From Albidovulum sediminicola (GTDB lineage Bacteria; Pseudomonadota; Alphaproteobacteria; Rhodobacterales; Rhodobacteraceae): 64,000 nucleotides of DNA. Location: positions 116,560 to 180,559 of the forward strand of contig NZ_JAOWLA010000009.1 of NCBI RefSeq assembly GCF_025751575.1, read 5' to 3'. The translations under genes and the position numbers were made by a program. Within the stretch, counting starts at the first letter, position 1. Every line of letters starts with the position of its first letter. Shown in pieces: positions 62,324-64,000 of this stretch. The notes beneath the pieces are model-generated. The model was not told the DNA's origin. It did not search any database and saw nothing but the letters and a program-made list of their open reading frames with translations.

Positions 62324-63322
62324 ATGACCGTCCCCGCCCCCCCACCAGAACCCGTCGCGCTCGTCTCCTGCATGCGCAACGAGGGGATTTTTGTGCTGGA
62401 GTGGCTGGCCTATCATCTCGGGCTTGGGTTCGAGCGGATCGTGGTCGTCAGCAACGACTGCACGGACGGGTCCGATCGGCTTCTGGATCAGTTGCAGGCG
62501 CGCGGGCTGATCACGCATATCCGCCAGAACGTGCCAGAGGGCACAGCACCGCAGGACCAGGGAATGCCGATCGCCATGGACCGGCTACGGCAAGAGGGCA
62601 TCGCCTGGCTACTTCACATCGACAGCGATGAGTTCCTGCTGATCGAGACCGGGGACGGGCGGCTGGCCGATCTCATGCCCAAGGTGGCGGGGGCCGATGT
62701 CGCGGCCCTGCCCTGGCGGATGTTCGGCGATGCGGGCCTGACCGACTGGCGCGCTGGCGCCAATGTGCTGGAGGCCAATACCCGCGCCGAATATGGCCCG
62801 ATCCCCGGCGTGACGCGCTTCAAGTGCCTGTTCCGCCTGTCGAGCTTCGCCCGCGCGACCGACCACAACCCGCTCGACCCGCTGGTCGAGAACCCGCGCG
62901 TCGTGACCCCGGACGGCCGCCCGCTCATGAACCGGACGCTCTACAACGCCCGTTCGTCCCGGTTCCGGCCCGACGAACGCGCCTGCGGCGCCCGCGCGGC
63001 GCGAATCAATCACTATGCGATCAAGTCCGAAGACCTGTTCCTGATGAAGAACGACCGCGGCTGCGGACAGGGCAAGCCCGCCGGTGCGAAATATGTCCTT
63101 GGCGGCAACTGGCATGTCCTTGCCAACCGGAACGAGGTCGAGGACCGCGCCATCCTGCGCCACTGGCCCGAAACCGCCGCGCGCTTGGTGGAGTTGCGCG
63201 CGGACCCCGAAACGGCGGCGCTCGAAAGCGCCAGCCGCGACTGGTTCATCGCCCGGCGCGACGCGGTCCTGACGGCCGCGAACCGCGCCGCCTGGACCCG
63301 CAAGACCGAGGCGCTGGCATGA
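62324..63322 (+). CDS. Family 2-like glycosyltransferase (Glyco_tranf_2_4 type)
   Basis: 332-residue protein. VALVSCMRNEGIFVLEWLAYHLGLGFERIVVVSNDCTDGS is the start of the GT2_4 family, and LLHIDSDEFLLIE carries the DxD metal site (DSDE). KCLFRLSSFARATDHN and INHYAIKSEDLFLMKN are later family features. It has no obvious link to OGDH, although it lies inside that gene group. Its stop is 102 bases before lpd, and the gap has no clear terminator. Confidence 0.82.
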   Translation: MTVPAPPPEPVALVSCMRNEGIFVLEWLAYHLGLGFERIVVVSNDCTDGSDRLLDQLQARGLITHIRQNVPEGTAPQDQGMPIAMDRLRQEGIAWLLHIDSDEFLLIETGDGRLADLMPKVAGADVAALPWRMFGDAGLTDWRAGANVLEANTRAEYGPIPGVTRFKCLFRLSSFARATDHNPLDPLVENPRVVTPDGRPLMNRTLYNARSSRFRPDERACGARAARINHYAIKSEDLFLMKNDRGCGQGKPAGAKYVLGGNWHVLANRNEVEDRAILRHWPETAARLVELRADPETAALESASRDWFIARRDAVLTAANRAAWTRKTEALA

Positions 63323-63424
63323 GCGCCCCGACACCGAGAACTTATTCGCCGGCATTGCGTTCCCCCAGCGGGCGGACACGCATCCGGCGCCTGCCCCGAC
63401 ACCCTGAACCCGAAGGAGGAACTC

Positions 63425-64000
63425 ATGTCTGAGTTCGACGTCATCATCATCGGCGCCGGTCCCGGCGGCTATGTCTGCGCGATCCGCTGCGCCCAGCTGG
63501 GTCTGAAGACCGCGGTCGTCGAGGGCCGCGAGACCTTGGGCGGGACCTGCCTCAACGTGGGCTGCATCCCCTCGAAGGCGCTGCTGCACGCCAGCCACGC
63601 GCTCCATGAGGCGGAGCACAACTTCGCCAGGATGGGCCTGGTCGGTGCCGCGCCCACGGTCGACTGGGCCGGGATGCTGTCCTACAAGGACGACGTCATC
63701 GGCCAGAACACCAAGGGCATCGAGTTCCTGTTCAAGAAGAACAAGATCACCTGGCTGAAGGGCTGGGGCTCGATCCCGGCGGCCGGCCAGGTCAAGGTCG
63801 GCGACGAGGTCCACTCCGCCCGCCACATCGTCATCGCCACCGGCTCGGAACCCGCCTCCCTGCCCGGCGTCGCGGTCGATGAGACGGTGATCGTCACCTC
63901 GACCGGCGCGCTGGCGCTGGCGAAGGTGCCCGCGTCCATGGTCGTGATCGGCGCGGGCGTGATCGGGCTGGAACTCGGCTCGGTCTACGCGCGGCTTGGC
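63425..64000 (+). CDS. lpdA: Dihydrolipoyl dehydrogenase (E3), 3'-truncated by the window edge
   Basis: First 192 residues of the flavoprotein E3 that reoxidises the lipoyl groups of OGDH. The FAD loop is [13 protein letters not shown], the redox-active disulfide is Cys42 and Cys47 in [16 protein letters not shown], and the NAD-binding domain begins [16 protein letters not shown]. The ribosome-binding site AAGGAGGA lies just before the ATG. The gene continues past base 64000. Confidence 0.97.
   Translation, partial: MSEFDVIIIGAGPGGYVCAIRCAQLGLKTAVVEGRETLGGTCLNVGCIPSKALLHASHALHEAEHNFARMGLVGAAPTVDWAGMLSYKDDVIGQNTKGIEFLFKKNKITWLKGWGSIPAAGQVKVGDEVHSARHIVIATGSEPASLPGVAVDETVIVTSTGALALAKVPASMVVIGAGVIGLELGSVYARLG

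Overview
The window is high-GC chromosomal DNA that reads as an alphaproteobacterium of the Rhodobacteraceae (Rhodobacter/Cereibacter/Rhodovulum-like). The evidence is the ethylmalonyl-CoA pathway genes (ccr, ecm, mch, mcl2), the gene order around sdhCDAB / mch / mcl2 / mdh / sucCDAB / lpd, a LuxR/LuxI pair with a small conserved-looking leader gene, and many short RTX, TSUP and TIGR02186 genes typical of that family. I see no tRNA, rRNA, insertion sequence, prophage or CRISPR array.

Layout. 1-3.9 kb: end of murJ, a rhomboid-fold gene that has lost its catalytic residues, trpS and a VOC-family gene. 3.9-16.9 kb: a surface-glycan locus with a KpsM/KpsE/KpsT-type ABC exporter, glycosyltransferases, a three-module sulfotransferase-glycosyltransferase fusion, a second sulfotransferase, a CapD-like nucleotide-sugar enzyme, an initiating sugar-phosphate transferase and a large RTX protein. 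17-19.2 kb: usp, nfuA, tsaB, rimI. 19.2-24.1 kb: a BMP-type nucleoside ABC importer with a RutR-like palindrome in front. 24.1-28.7 kb: a polyamine-type ABC importer whose second permease has an unusual tail. 28.7-35.3 kb: a TSUP/TIGR02186 pair, an SDR, a stand-alone AsnC sensor domain, a RecD-like helicase and a quorum-sensing module.

35.3-43.8 kb: ccr and ecm around a PlsB-like acyltransferase, a purine nucleoside phosphorylase, and a LysR gene divergent from an SHMT-like PLP enzyme. 43.8-53.8 kb (minus strand): BNR propeller protein, sulfotransferase, the sdh operon with two lipoprotein genes between sdhA and sdhB, mch, nnrU-like, mcl2 and a TSUP gene. 54-64 kb (plus strand): mdh, then sucCDAB with an MAPEG gene and a glycosyltransferase before lpd, which runs off the end.

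The metabolic genes fit together as acetyl-CoA assimilation. Ccr and Ecm build and rearrange ethylmalonyl-CoA, Mch hydrates mesaconyl-CoA, Mcl2 releases malate from malyl-CoA, and the products enter the TCA cycle through Sdh, Mdh, Suc and OGDH. The strongest new regulatory signals are: (1) an almost identical 31-bp double palindrome (two TGTGATCAC-type sites 21 bp apart) upstream of both sdhC and sucC; (2) a perfect 9-bp hairpin that buries the whole Shine-Dalgarno sequence of luxI; (3) a RutR-like operator before the nucleoside transporter; and (4) TTAACC-type elements repeated in front of the glycan genes.
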